This document shows positions 38,103 through 47,944 of a stretch of 64,000 nucleotides of DNA, piece by piece. Under the pieces are notes generated by a model that did no database searches, had not been told where the DNA came from, and saw only the letters and a program-made list of their open reading frames with translations. Source of the DNA: Monarcha castaneiventris obscurior (Eukaryota; Chordata; Aves; Passeriformes; Monarchidae); the NCBI GenBank assembly GCA_026261815.1, contig JAMPIT010000884.1, forward strand, positions 10,925,001-10,989,000, written 5' to 3'. Made by a program: the position numbers and the translations under genes. Position 1 is the stretch's first letter, and the number at the start of each line of letters is the position of its first letter.

Positions 38103-39740
38103 TTATCCGGTCGCAGCTCTGGTTGTGGGATGGCAGGCCAGTGTCTGCGGTGAAGATTTACGTCGTCTTCGTCTCCAGGCTGCGCTTCTTTGGTCCTTGG
38201 GTTGTTCTGCATCACCTCTAGGCACAGCTGTGTCTTCAGAAGCAGTGTTAGCTGGGCCAATGTAGGGCTTTATGTTCTTGCCTGGAAGCCACCTTGGGCC
38301 AGAAGGTGTTGACACACAGGCATACCCCCTCCCCCAGGTTATTAAGAGAAAAGGGCCCAGTATTTGTTGGCTCTCAGGATCTTTGATCAGCACCGGTGGC
38401 TTTTCATTGAGCTTAGCTTGGGCCGAATTGGAGAAATGCCGGAACACAGGGGGGTTTGGCTCTGTGGACGAGCAGTTTAGGAAATTTATCGTGAAAAGGG
38501 CTTTACAGAGCCTCTCAATAGGAGAACTGGTCTCTGTTCCTCCTCTCTGCTGATCGAGGACCCGCTTAATGGTGCTATGGGCTCTTTCAACAACTGACTG
38601 TCCTGTAAGGGAGTGTGGTATGCCTGTGCTGTGCTTCACCCCCCACTGATTGAAGAAATCCCTGAGTTTGTGGGAGGTATAGGCAGGGCCATTGTCCGTT
38701 TTAATTTGTTCTGGGATGCCTAAGGTGGCAAATGCCAGGAGGAAATGCCTTGTGACATCTTTGGCCTTTTCTCCTGCGTGAGCCGAAGCAAACACTGCTC
38801 CTGAAAATGTGTCAATGGACACGTGTATGTATTTTTGCCTGCCAAATGCTGGATAGTGGGTCACATCTGTCTGCCACAACTGGCAGCTGTTGAGTCCTCG
38901 GGGGTTAACCCCGGAGCCCAATGATGGAACTTGGTGCTGCTGGCAGTTGGGGCATGTGGCCACTATCGCCCTCGCCTGGTCCCGCGGTAGGTGGAACATG
39001 CGCATGAGGGCTGGCACATTCTGATGGTAAAAGCTGTGGCTCATTTTAGCCTGTGCAAAGATGTCAGGTATGTTAGCAGCCTGCACAGGCATGGCCAGGG
39101 CATCTGCTCTTCTGTTGCCCTCTGCAATGGGCCCTGGGAGGTCAGTGTGTGACCTCACATGCATTATATGAAATGGTTGCTTTCGATGAGAGAGGAGGTA
39201 GATTAACTTTGAAAGCAACTTGTGTAACTTTGAGTTTGACACCTCTTTTAGCAAGGAATGTTCTGCTCTAGCAACTATGCCTGCCATGTATGCTGTATCA
39301 GTGACCAGATTAATTGGCTCTTTGGATCTCTCAAAAGCGCTAACAATAGCTGATAATTCTGCGATCTGAGAGGATCCTTCAACAATTTGGACATCAGATT
39401 CCCACTTTTGCATTTTTGAATCTTTCCATGTCATCACTGACTTATGTGATCCCCCCGAACCATCTGTGAAAATGGTTAGGGCCTTTAGAGGTGTTTGACT
39501 TTGGAGTGATTTTGGTGCCAAATGGAAAGCCGAATTGAACAGTTTATGACTGGGTTGATGAATGGAAACTTGGCCTGTGTAGCTGTCAAGGGCAAACTGG
39601 AGGTGCTCATTGTGCTGGAGCAAATGGTCCAGAACCCCAATAGTCAGCGGGAGGTAAATGCATGTGAAATCACACCCCGCAAGGGTGCGGAGGCGAGCCC
39701 TAGCTTTTATAATGAGCTGAGCCATCAGCTCTTGAGGCAT
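38103..39740 (-). CDS. pol: ERV-A pol, RNase H-integrase part
   Basis: A 545-codon open frame encoding the C-terminal half of Pol, cut off from RT by upstream breaks. RNase H, about residues 80-230, shows FTDGSG, the glutamate in AELSAIV, the aspartate in VTDTAY and the aspartate in RRADAL. Integrase starts with an HHCC zinc module (about 232-270, ending CPNC). The catalytic core has the three acidic residues in WQTDVTH, KTDNGPAY and GQSVVERAH. The DNA-binding end has GPRWLPGKNIKPY, then an unusual Arg-rich tail (RRRRRK near residue 522). All the listed catalytic residues are intact. The frame reads open upstream of the listed ATG to about 39840, so that ATG is not a real start. It lies in the same phase as the RT frame. 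Confidence 0.92.
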   Translation of the reverse strand: MPQELMAQLIIKARARLRTLAGCDFTCIYLPLTIGVLDHLLQHNEHLQFALDSYTGQVSIHQPSHKLFNSAFHLAPKSLQSQTPLKALTIFTDGSGGSHKSVMTWKDSKMQKWESDVQIVEGSSQIAELSAIVSAFERSKEPINLVTDTAYMAGIVARAEHSLLKEVSNSKLHKLLSKLIYLLSHRKQPFHIMHVRSHTDLPGPIAEGNRRADALAMPVQAANIPDIFAQAKMSHSFYHQNVPALMRMFHLPRDQARAIVATCPNCQQHQVPSLGSGVNPRGLNSCQLWQTDVTHYPAFGRQKYIHVSIDTFSGAVFASAHAGEKAKDVTRHFLLAFATLGIPEQIKTDNGPAYTSHKLRDFFNQWGVKHSTGIPHSLTGQSVVERAHSTIKRVLDQQRGGTETSSPIERLCKALFTINFLNCSSTEPNPPVFRHFSNSAQAKLNEKPPVLIKDPESQQILGPFLLITWGRGYACVSTPSGPRWLPGKNIKPYIGPANTASEDTAVPRGDAEQPKDQRSAAWRRRRRKSSPQTLACHPTTRAATG

Positions 39741-39849
39741 TGTAATGGTCTTGATAGGCTGATGGTGTAAGAAGACCCACTCGATGATAAGGAGTGGATC
39801 TTTTTGCGCAGTGTCCCACTGAAAAATTAACGCATTGAACCTGGTGACT

Positions 39850-39947
39850 TACCCAGGATGATGAGCTGGAACGGGAGAGTGGGGTCAGTCCTATGCGCCT
39901 GCCGGGAAGATAGCGCTTCCTGGACTTTCATGACGGATTCCTGGGCT
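39850..39947 (-). pseudogene. pol: ERV-A pol, out-of-frame connection segment
   Basis: RT thumb/connection sequence readable only in the frame next to RT ('TPEAQESVMKVQEALSS' is recognisable). It bridges the broken RT frame and the RNase H-integrase frame. It has no independent coding value. Confidence 0.7.
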
Positions 39948-40846
39948 TCAGGAGTGATGGCATGGGGTGAGTCGAGGTCGTCGCTGCCTCAGAGGAGATT
40001 GAAGAGTGGTGCAAGGTCCTCTGTCGTGATTCCCCAACAGCGGACGCACCCAGTTGATGGACCCGCAGAGCTGGTGAAGGTCACGGAGGGTCTTTGGGTT
40101 ATCTTTGATGGAGAGATGCTGGGGTACAACAGTCCGCTCACCGATCCGGAGTCCCAGGTAGGTCCAAGGGCAGGTCCGCTGTATCTTGTCTTCGCGGATT
40201 TCAAATCCGGCTTCTTCAATCGCCTTTATTGTCCTGGCTAGAACAGTGTCCAAATAGGACTGATCTTGGGAACAAACTAGTATATCATCCATGTAATGCA
40301 GGATGATGGCATCTGGAAAAGTCTTTCTGATAGGTGAGAGGATGTGGGCCACGTACCACTGGCAGATTGAAGGCGAGTTTCTCATCCCCTGAGGGAGGAC
40401 TCGCCAGTGGTACCTTTTCAGAGGGGCCTGCCTATTTATAGATGGGACTGAGAAGGCAAACCGGGGTGCATCTCGAGGATGGAGGGGGATATTAAAAAAG
40501 CAGTCTTTGATATCGATGACTGCGAGTCTCCATTCACGTGGCAGCATGGAGAGTGAAGGCAGGCCAGGCTGCAAGGGGCCTGTATCTTCGATAACTTCGT
40601 TTAGTTTCCGAAGATCATGGAGCAATCTCCATCTGTCTTTGCCAGGTTTTTTAATAACAAAGACAGGAGAATTCCAGGGGCTGTTGGTCGGTACTATATT
40701 GCCTTTGGAAAGTTGCTCTTCCACAAGGACTTCTAAAGCACGCAGCTTTTCAGCTGACAGGGACCACTGATCGACCCACACAGCGCTATCAGTTTTCCAC
40801 GTCAACGGTGGGGTGGTGCGCTCTTCAGTGATCCCAACTAAAAATC
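39948..40846 (-). pseudogene. pol: ERV-A pol, reverse transcriptase part, broken in thumb
   Basis: Entered by -1 frameshift at the pro stop; the pol frame is open from the heptamer at 40841-40847. Fingers and palm are well preserved: VIDIKDCFF carries the first catalytic Asp, LPQGMRNSP is the template-grip motif, and HYMDDIL is the catalytic YMDD. Near 40036 the thumb frame changes. The homologous reading ('EDLAPLFNLL') continues one frame over, with an in-frame TGA at 39989-39991. Further thumb/connection sequence runs in that frame to about 39850, where the phase returns to that of the RNase H frame. So there are at least two indels and one stop between RT and RNase H. The TGA is a plausible CpG-decay product of an Arg codon. 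The protein would end after the palm. Confidence 0.93.
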
Positions 40847-40847
40847 C
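40838..40847 (-). promoter_or_regulatory. ERV-A pro-pol -1 frameshift site
   Basis: The minus-strand heptamer G GAT TTT (40847-40841) is in the pro phase, directly followed by the pro stop TAG (40840-40838). Slipping back one base enters the pol frame, which then runs without stop into RT. GGAT-type heptamers are known at betaretroviral pro-pol junctions. About 10 nt downstream, CACTGA could pair with TCAGTG and, nested inside, AGCGC with GCGCT, giving a possible stimulatory stem. Confidence 0.8.
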
Positions 40848-41664
40848 TGAGGTGGCTTGGGGATTTCTAGTCTAGCTCCCCACTGAGACAACAGGTCCCT
40901 GCCCCACAAGGTAATACCTGACCTGACCACAAAGGGCCTGATGGTGGCAACCTGACCTTCGGGTCCCTCCACGATGATATTATCTTTGCTGCGCATAGAG
41001 ACTGCAGCACCTCCAATTCCCGAAATGACTCCGTTGGCTGGAGTCAACTTCCAGTCTCGTGGCCACTCGGAGTGGGCTATAATGGTGACATCAGCTCCTG
41101 TATCTGCCATACCTTGAAGATATAACTTAGAACCTCTGTTAAGCAGACCACACTCTATCATAGGTTTATCTGGGCCTACAACTTCAACCCAACATGCCAT
41201 CAGGTTCTCTGGGATCCGGTCTCTATGATGTGGGAGCAGAAAGAATTGTGCAATAGCCATTCCTTTGTATAAAAACCAAGGGGGCTTATTGCATGAAACA
41301 GTCACAAAAACTTCGTCTTGAGGGCCAACGGTTAGGACTTCTGGAGTAACATAAAATTCGTCTGGCCCATAAAGTCCATTTCCTATAATTAGAATGTCTC
41401 TTGGGCCATCTGAGGGCCCAAATTGTCCTGTGGGGATTTTATACATGCCCTCATTATCAAACTGAATAGCAAGGGCACTCACCAGCTGCTGTTGGGTGCC
41501 CACCTGGACCTGTTGGGATGCCTCGGAGACTTGGAGCTCACGGTCCGCATAGGCATAGTCAGGAGTTATTTCTGCAGCCTCGGGATAGCAGGCAAGGCAG
41601 GGCAAGGTGGCTTGGCATTTGATATCGTAGCGCCCCGAAGCATGGCGCTTGGCTCCCCATTTTT
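40838..41664 (-). CDS. pro: ERV-A pro: dUTPase-like domain plus aspartic protease
   Basis: An open frame reached by -1 shift from gag (the frame is open from before 41716; the translated part should begin at the slippery site, 41659-41665). The first half has a dUTPase-like fold signature ('YKIPTGQFGP' and later 'KGMAIAQFFLLPH'). The motifs that normally bind and hydrolyse dUTP are altered, so it is probably inactive. The second half is a retroviral aspartic protease: catalytic MADTGADVTII, a flap region ISGIGGAA, and the WGRDLLSQWGARL segment typical of the C-terminal helix. It ends PPQDF then TAG, exactly at the pro-pol frameshift heptamer. The family role is processing Gag and Pol in the particle. 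No internal break is seen, making this the best-kept gene of the provirus. Confidence 0.9.
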
Positions 41665-43596
41665 TGAGTGGCGTTGGTGGTGGAATTGACAGATTGGACA
41701 GTTCAATTGTGGGCATCCCACCGGTCGATGAAAGTCCTTGGCTGCCTGATATTCCTGGCAGTCTTTAAGAAAATGAATGCCCAAACTCCCCACAATTAAA
41801 GCATCTTTGCTGTTCTTTGGATGATGCCACCAAGGCTTCAGCCACCCCTTTTGAAACTGCTACTGCTATAGTGTGTTCTGTGGATGTCAGTTTGGTACAG
41901 GCTTCAACCATCTGATCTATTGTGGGCTCAGGGTCGAGAGGAAGGGCCCTTAGAATTTTTTTACAGTCTGGATTTGAATTGGATATTGCCAAACTGCGTA
42001 AAATCTCCTTGAGGGCTTCTGCACTCTCAACCTGCCTTTCTATAGAGCTCTTTAAACGATCTATAAATTTAATAAACGACTCTTCTATACCTTGTCTAAT
42101 ATCTGTAAAGTTCAAAGTGGGTGTGGCATCATCTGGGGTTTGAAGCAGGGCTGCCTCTGCTGCCTTTTTAATATCTCCGAGGACAACCTCAGGTATGTCT
42201 TGGGCTTGGTCTTGGGGCCGCTCAAAGTCACCCTCTCCACATAGATGTTCAATAGTTAAATGAGCCTTAGTGTGGTCTCCTTGATATTTTTGTAGGAGCC
42301 CTTTTAACTGTTTTTTCCATGTTCTTTCCCACAGCATATTCTCCACGGGAGAGAGCAGGCACGATACAATATTTTTGATATCGTGAGGCACTAGGGTGAC
42401 AGTGGAGAGAGAAACCTGGAGCAGGTTTTTAAAGTAGGGTGACCCCCGCCCATAGTCCTTGCTGGTTTTGCACAACTCCTTTAACAGCTGGTAAGGTATG
42501 GGTTCCCAGTTAGCATTCCTGCCTCCTCTTGTATATGTGACTGGGGCAACAAATGGCATGATCTTATTTGCTATGTCCCAATTGCCATCTCTGGCAGCCT
42601 GTTTTTTCACTTTAGCCCAATAATCCCTAGATTCAGCATCTGAATCTGAGAAATCGCTGCTCTCCTCTTCTGAACTGGAGGCAGAGAGCCTGGCAGGGGT
42701 GCGCGACTTGTGGCGAGCCGGGGCCGCCCGCTGCAGCGCAGCCGGGACGGCGTCTCTCCGGCATCCCTCCCGCCCAAGCTCGGTTTTAGCAGCCTGGGAG
42801 CCTGGGGTAGGTCGGGTTTCACAGGCAGGGCCAGCGATGGAGAGGACAGGGACACAGGAGGGAGCTGCCGGAGCAGGGGCTAGCAGGGGTGTCCCGGGGG
42901 AGAGAGGCGGAGGGCATGGGACAGACGCAGAGAGGGGGCAGGGCGCTGTAATGCGATCGGGCAGCAGAGGTGGGGGGCAGGGATCGGAGCCGGGGCTGGG
43001 CGCGGGCACAAAGCCCGCCAGGGCCAGCACGTGGCTTTTGTCCTGCTGGGGGGGGAGGGAGAAGCGGCAGAATCAAAAGTGAGTTCTGCAGCTCGCTTTG
43101 TAAGAGAGACCACGCTCCCGTCGTACTGAAGCAAATTTAAACTGGGGAAAAACGGGGAATTATGTTCGGGAAAGAGGTTTTGGGTAGGACCGGGGACGGC
43201 TTGTCCTTCACCACCCGTGGCAGGGGACAAAGGAGACAGAGACAAGGCAGGCAGACGGTGGCAAACCTGTGCCCTGGGGCAGGGTCCTTCTCTCGATCCC
43301 CCTTGAATCAGGGCAGAGGGAGCAGGGATACAGGGGGACAGGAGAAGATAGGGGGACTTTTTTCGAACTATTTCTAACATTTTTAAGAGTTTTTTAACTA
43401 GCTGGTAGAAAAAATAAATTTTTCCCAACAGAAACAGCCAAGGGACAAGCCGTTTTAAATTCCCTTTGAAGTTGTTAAGCAACAAGGTAAGAAAATGCAT
43501 TAAATCATCCCTTGAAAAACGAAAATTCCCACATATAAGGGTTTTTAGAACTTGGGGAAAAACTTCTCGTAGGAGATGGAGTATGTCACCCTCCAT
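41566..43596 (-). pseudogene. gag: ERV-A gag, broken by two frame changes
   Basis: Gag is the structural precursor. The likely ATG is at 43596 (MEGDILHLLREVF...). No Gly follows the Met, so classical myristoylation is absent. The matrix-like part runs to about 43060. There the frame changes at or near a run of eight G (plus 43048-43055) in a Pro-rich segment. Capsid is in the new frame, with a major-homology-like region (IRQGIEESFIKFIDRL, about 42085). The nucleocapsid zinc knuckle begins CFNCGEFGH but then meets a stop (41765-41767), because a tandem CATT duplication at about 41772-41779 shifts the frame. The original phase resumes as the C-terminal part ending at 41566, with the gag-pro frameshift site inside it. 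The two breaks are opposite in sign, but capsid lies between them and stays out of phase. Confidence 0.9.
41629..41665 (-). promoter_or_regulatory. ERV-A gag-pro -1 frameshift signal
   Basis: The minus-strand slippery heptamer A AAA AAT (41665-41659) is in the gag phase (codons TCA AAA AAT). After a 9-nt spacer comes a perfect 6-bp stem, AGCGCC (41649-41644) with GGCGCT (41634-41629), around a 9-nt loop. Slipping back one base enters the protease frame. Heptamer, phase, spacer and stem all fit the standard -1 programmed frameshift design; a pseudoknot partner was not searched. Confidence 0.88.
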
Positions 43597-43851
43597 CTCC
43601 CTCTCCTCCCAGCCCCGAGACAAAAGAGAAAAAATAAAAGGATAAGAGGTGACCCGTATCTCACCAGAAGGTCAAATAATGTTCTCGGGGTGGTCCAGTC
43701 GGCTGCAGACCGGTCTCCTCTTCTAAGGAAATTATCGGTCTCCCTCTCTAAAACTTCTGATAAAATTCAGACGCTTTTTCGAGGGGATTGGCAGATTCAA
43801 ATGCGGCTTGAATCCAGAGACTCTGGAGACGCTGTCGTGGAGGTCCGAGGG
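43597..43851 (-). other. ERV-A 5' leader
   Basis: About 255 bp between primer site and gag ATG. It should contain the packaging signal and dimer site; I see no identifiable hairpin motif with confidence. Confidence 0.6.
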
Positions 43852-43869
43852 AGTCCACATTGGGTGCCA
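43852..43869 (-). other. ERV-A primer-binding site, tRNA-Lys-like
   Basis: Minus strand TGGCACCCAATGTGGACT begins 2 nt after the 5' LTR. It matches the complement of the tRNA-Lys(1,2) 3' end (TGGCGCCCAACGTGGGGC) at 13 of the first 15 bases. Both of those mismatches look like CpG decay. Confidence 0.85.
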
Positions 43870-43871
43870 AC

Positions 43872-44249
43872 TATTACAAAGTCCCTTGCGATTCTGTGGG
43901 CTCAGATGCATGAACACACAGATCCAGAGGTGACTTCAGTAATATGACTCCGATGGCAAGGAGCTGAGAAGGGCACTTGCATAGAGTTCCAAGAGAGCAG
44001 TTTATTGCTACAACTCCTGAAGGTTTCCAGTGGCAAATGGCCCCAACCACGTGACGGGGCGATCTTAAGTATAGGGGAGTGGCTAACAGCAAGAGCCAAC
44101 CAGGGAATCAGAACTGGGGTACATTACCACCACCGAACAGGCATCCTGGGAGAGGCTTCTCTCTATCATAACCAATAATTCTTTGGCACCAGAGACTATC
44201 TTATCAAGAACACTCTGTCCCTTATACCACAGGTTAATCACCCACTACA
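43872..44249 (-). repeat. ERV-A 5' LTR
   Basis: 378 bp, 99% identical to the 3' LTR. It holds the promoter and polyadenylation signals at matching places: E-box CACGTG at 44048-44053 and AATAAA complement at 44001-44006. The right end 'cactaca' is followed by the target copy 'ggttgc'. Confidence 0.95.
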
Positions 44250-44255
44250 GGTTGC
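44250..44255. repeat. Target site duplication of ERV-A, right copy
   Basis: 'ggttgc', identical to the left copy at 37250-37255. Confidence 0.93.
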
Positions 44256-47200
44256 CACTAATTTAGCATTGTCCCCAACTCATGTACTTTTTTGATTACT
44301 TGGTGTCAAAGTGGTGCTAAAAGGCATAAAATAAGTGTGTTAAAAGTCTCTGATAGTATCATTAGAGGAACACAGCACATTTAAATTGTGAAACAATTTC
44401 CAGTTCTAGTGCAGGTTTCTCCAGTGGGAGATTAGATGGTGAGATTTAAGTGTGAGTATAATCTGCAAACTGGAGCACAGAGCAGTGACATTCTGCATGA
44501 GATGAGAAAATTAGAATTTACATTACTTTTTGTCTAAATAAAGCAGAAAGGTGAAGTCTTGCTATTGCATCATTTGCAAAACGCACTGTCTCGCTAGATG
44601 CATGTTTCTGAAACAATAAATGTGAATAATGCACAAAGGAAATCTTGTTGGTCTCCAGAGTGGAAGGAACAGATTCAAGTCTGGAGTTTAAAAACAAAAA
44701 TTCACAAGGAATCTTTTAATCAATATATCAATTACTGAATTCTCTGTTTGTATCTCTAGCACAGTGGTGTGATTTTTTTCTCATAAAGCTTTGGGAAAGT
44801 TCCTCAATGACATTTCTAAGTAGTATTTGAAAACAGTGGAAGAATCAGCCATTGAGGCTCTATGTCTCCCTGGAGAAAATGCCCAATGAATTCATTCTGG
44901 CAGAGGGAAAACCAAGGTGTTTCTTTCAGGAGAACTGAAACTATAAAAATAATCTTTAACTATATTTCACATTGTAAGATCTTTTTTTCTTGGTTAGCTA
45001 AGAATCTGAAGCTGATTTTTGGCTTGCTACAGATTTTCAGTCAAGCACACTGTTTTTTCTAAAAATACAGATTTGGAGGAAAACAGAATGTTTGGTCCCA
45101 CTTGACCAGGACTTGGTTTCATGTAAAACTCCTGCTACTTCTGTGGAGGCTGTTTGAAACTGCTTATATAGTTGGATTCATGGCTCAACAAAGGCTCAGT
45201 GTAGACTCTTAAATAAACTTGTGCCTTTTCATGGAGTAAGGCTTAAAATAATGGATGAATGCTGAAGGAGGAAGGCAAAGGACTTGTGTGTGACTGCCCT
45301 GACACTGCAGCTGCTTTTGCAAAACTGTAGCACATGAACTTGGTATTTTCCTTGGCATGGCATTTGGAGGCTACCTTCCCCCCTTCCCTCCCCTTCCTCA
45401 CTACATTTATATGAATTTATGGCCAAGGAGAGATTTAAAAGGGCAGAGGGTCATTCTTTAAAATCAATCCCTTTAGTTAGATACACTAGCAGTAGTATCC
45501 AAAGGAAGACTGGGAAGTATAATGACATACTGCATTTCCTATTTTTGTGCCCATTGTTTTCCTGAATTGGAATATTCTCATGATTCAAATGTGCAGTGCA
45601 GTTTCAAAACACTGTGTAAGATCTGAGTCAGAAATAACACATATGTTAGAAATGTGGTGAAAAACACTTTAGAAAAGTGGTGGCTTGGCAAAGAGGAAAG
45701 TCAAGAGTTTGTTTATCCTCTATTTTTTTGTGTTCTTCTAGTGGAGACATACATAGAAATATGAAACATTTCCTCCATGAGTCTCAGTGGTTTATTCCAC
45801 AGATCCAAGTATTGTACTTCTAGCAAAATAAACTAGGAAAAAATATTTTTATTTGAAGACCAAGTTTTTGTTTGCTTTCAGTTTCCTTTCATATGAATGC
45901 TATTTAAAGTGCTTGAGCAAGAAATTAATGTCAGAAAATCAGCCAAACTGAGGAGACATTTGTTGAGGAACTGGTAGAGTTATTACCTAATTACTGAAAT
46001 GATACTTAACACGTCAAGCTCCATTGAACAAATTGCTCGTAATACAGTAGAATAAAAAGTACTTAAAATAATAAATTTCTATCATAGTACACATCAGTCA
46101 AGTAGTTCATTTTAGCATTTACTTTTATGTATGTGCATACATATACATATCAAAATTTGTATGTTCTCATATATATTTGTGTATATGTATGTCCTTGATT
46201 TCATTATTGGTGTCTGTTACATCTTGTGTATACCTGTAAAAGTAAATAAGGATGTAAGTTTAAGTTGTCCCAGCTAACTGGAGTGGTTACAAGTGTAGAC
46301 AAGTCTTTTGTTTCCAGGAGAGATGTTATGAGAAACATAATGCAAACTTTTTCACACTTTTCCATGAATTTCTATTCTTTCACTTTCTGGAAGTCATTTT
46401 ACCTCACAGGTATGTACTGGTGTTTGATGTGACTACATCAGAAGAGCGCATCGGATACTGCCAACTTGTCTCTTCTTGGCATGGCTGTTAATGATTATGT
46501 TGTCTAAAAATACAGGACTTTGAGAGTATTTAACTACTAGCCAACACTCTAGGGATAATATCTGTGTGCTGTTTCATTTGGAACATTCAAATCTAAGAAA
46601 AAACTTATTTAAATAATTTTTAATGGAGTAAAGACTGACCCAGAAGTGTTAGATTTTTAACCACCATGGTGCAGCATAGCAGACCCTGTCTAATGACCAT
46701 TGAATGATCACATGTATCACTGTATGGGAGAAAAAAAGCATGTAACTGGGGAATGTTCCCATCTGATAGCAGTTATTGATTGAATTCTGACTTCAGCAGA
46801 AGCAGAGCAGAGTCCTACAGTAGGATATAAGTTATACCCAGTTCTTAATTGATTACAACCTCCCAAATCAGCAAAAGTCAAACATTGCAGTCTTCCCCAA
46901 GCTTGACTTAATTTGTTTAAGTGTTGTGTGCAGGAGTTGGGGGACTTTTCGCCTGTTGACACTCTTGTTAGCATTTGATCAAAGCAGAATGTTGCTTGCA
47001 TTCACCAGAAAAAAAAAAAAAAGGACGAAAAATGGATTATTCAAAGGTAGATGTTGTGCAGGAAATGTTACCATTTCCTGTGTAGTTACAAAATTACCAT
47101 ATCCCACCTGCACTGTGTCATTTAATGCCAATTTAAATGAGGAAGATACCTGATCCCCCAAATGCATAGTCCTGAAAGGACATTCAGTTCATTTGTGCTC

Positions 47201-47940
47201 AAGGACTATGTGGACAGCCCGCTATGTTTTTTACCTCAGTTTCTGCGAGTCACGTAGGAGAGAAAACAGTGATCCCAGGCAGGCTGCAGAAAATGCAGAA
47301 TTGGCTTCAAAATTTTTGCCAGCTTACAGCTACTTTCACACCCTCAGTTCAGAAAGCACATGCTGGGAAGAACAGTTCAGTCTCCTGCCAGACTCTTGCT
47401 TTTTTAAATCTTCTTCAGCTCTGCTCACTGAGGTTAGGCTGAAAGCAGCACAGTAACAAATGAGATAAAATATAGATAACTCAGCATTTGCATGAAAAGG
47501 AAAGATTTTTCAAAAGGAATTAAATTAGTTAGAAAACAAAGGTCTTCCTTAAAAAGAAAACTATTCATTGATTTTTTTTTTTTTTTTTCTGATTGAACAT
47601 AATCAGAAATAACCCTTTCTGAAAACTGCAGCTGTTGTTCCATTGACTCCTAAAATATTTTTGATTTTATTTTTTCATTGTCAGCAAGGACTGAACTTTT
47701 CTTCCTCCTCATACGACTTTCAAATACCCACATTTTAATACTTGGAAAATGATTCAGAGTAATTGGCACCCGGAACTCCCCTACTTACCTAGCTCTCACT
47801 GATTCAAAATCAGGTTTGCATTTGGAAAAAATGGTGTTCTTAAATATTATGACCTCAAAGCCATTCTGCTTTCTGGAAACTGAGTTCTTCTCAATTACGT
47901 ATCATTCACGAAAATCAAATTAAAAACCAAAAAGCTGATC
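44256..47940. other. Long AT-rich non-coding stretch
   Basis: About 3.7 kb without gene or recognised mobile element. A degenerate TATG/ATAC-rich patch lies at about 46125-46195, an A12 run near 47010 and a T-run near 47573-47588. Confidence 0.5.
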
Positions 47941-47944
47941 ACTA

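Larger units (their letters stand above)
37256..44249 (-). mobile_element. ERV-A: near-complete env-less betaretrovirus-like provirus
   Basis: A 6,994-bp provirus on the minus strand. It is bounded by 378-bp LTRs (37256-37633 and 43872-44249) and an exact 6-bp target duplication 'ggttgc' (37250-37255 and 44250-44255). The order in transcription sense is 5' LTR, tRNA-Lys-like primer site, leader, gag, dUTPase-like/protease, RT, RNase H, integrase, about 470 bp without env, polypurine tract, 3' LTR. Six-base duplications, the tRNA-Lys primer, the separate pro frame and the pro-linked dUTPase-like domain all fit class II (ERVK/betaretrovirus-like) elements. The LTRs differ at 4 of 378 sites (1.06%), so insertion was recent; a date needs the species' neutral rate. 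gag and pol carry frame breaks, so this copy cannot encode its own proteins in full. Confidence 0.96.

Noticed and set aside
42699..43082. Plus-strand 127-codon Gly/Arg-rich frame across ERV-A gag
   Set aside because: Antisense shadow of the Pro-rich gag linker.
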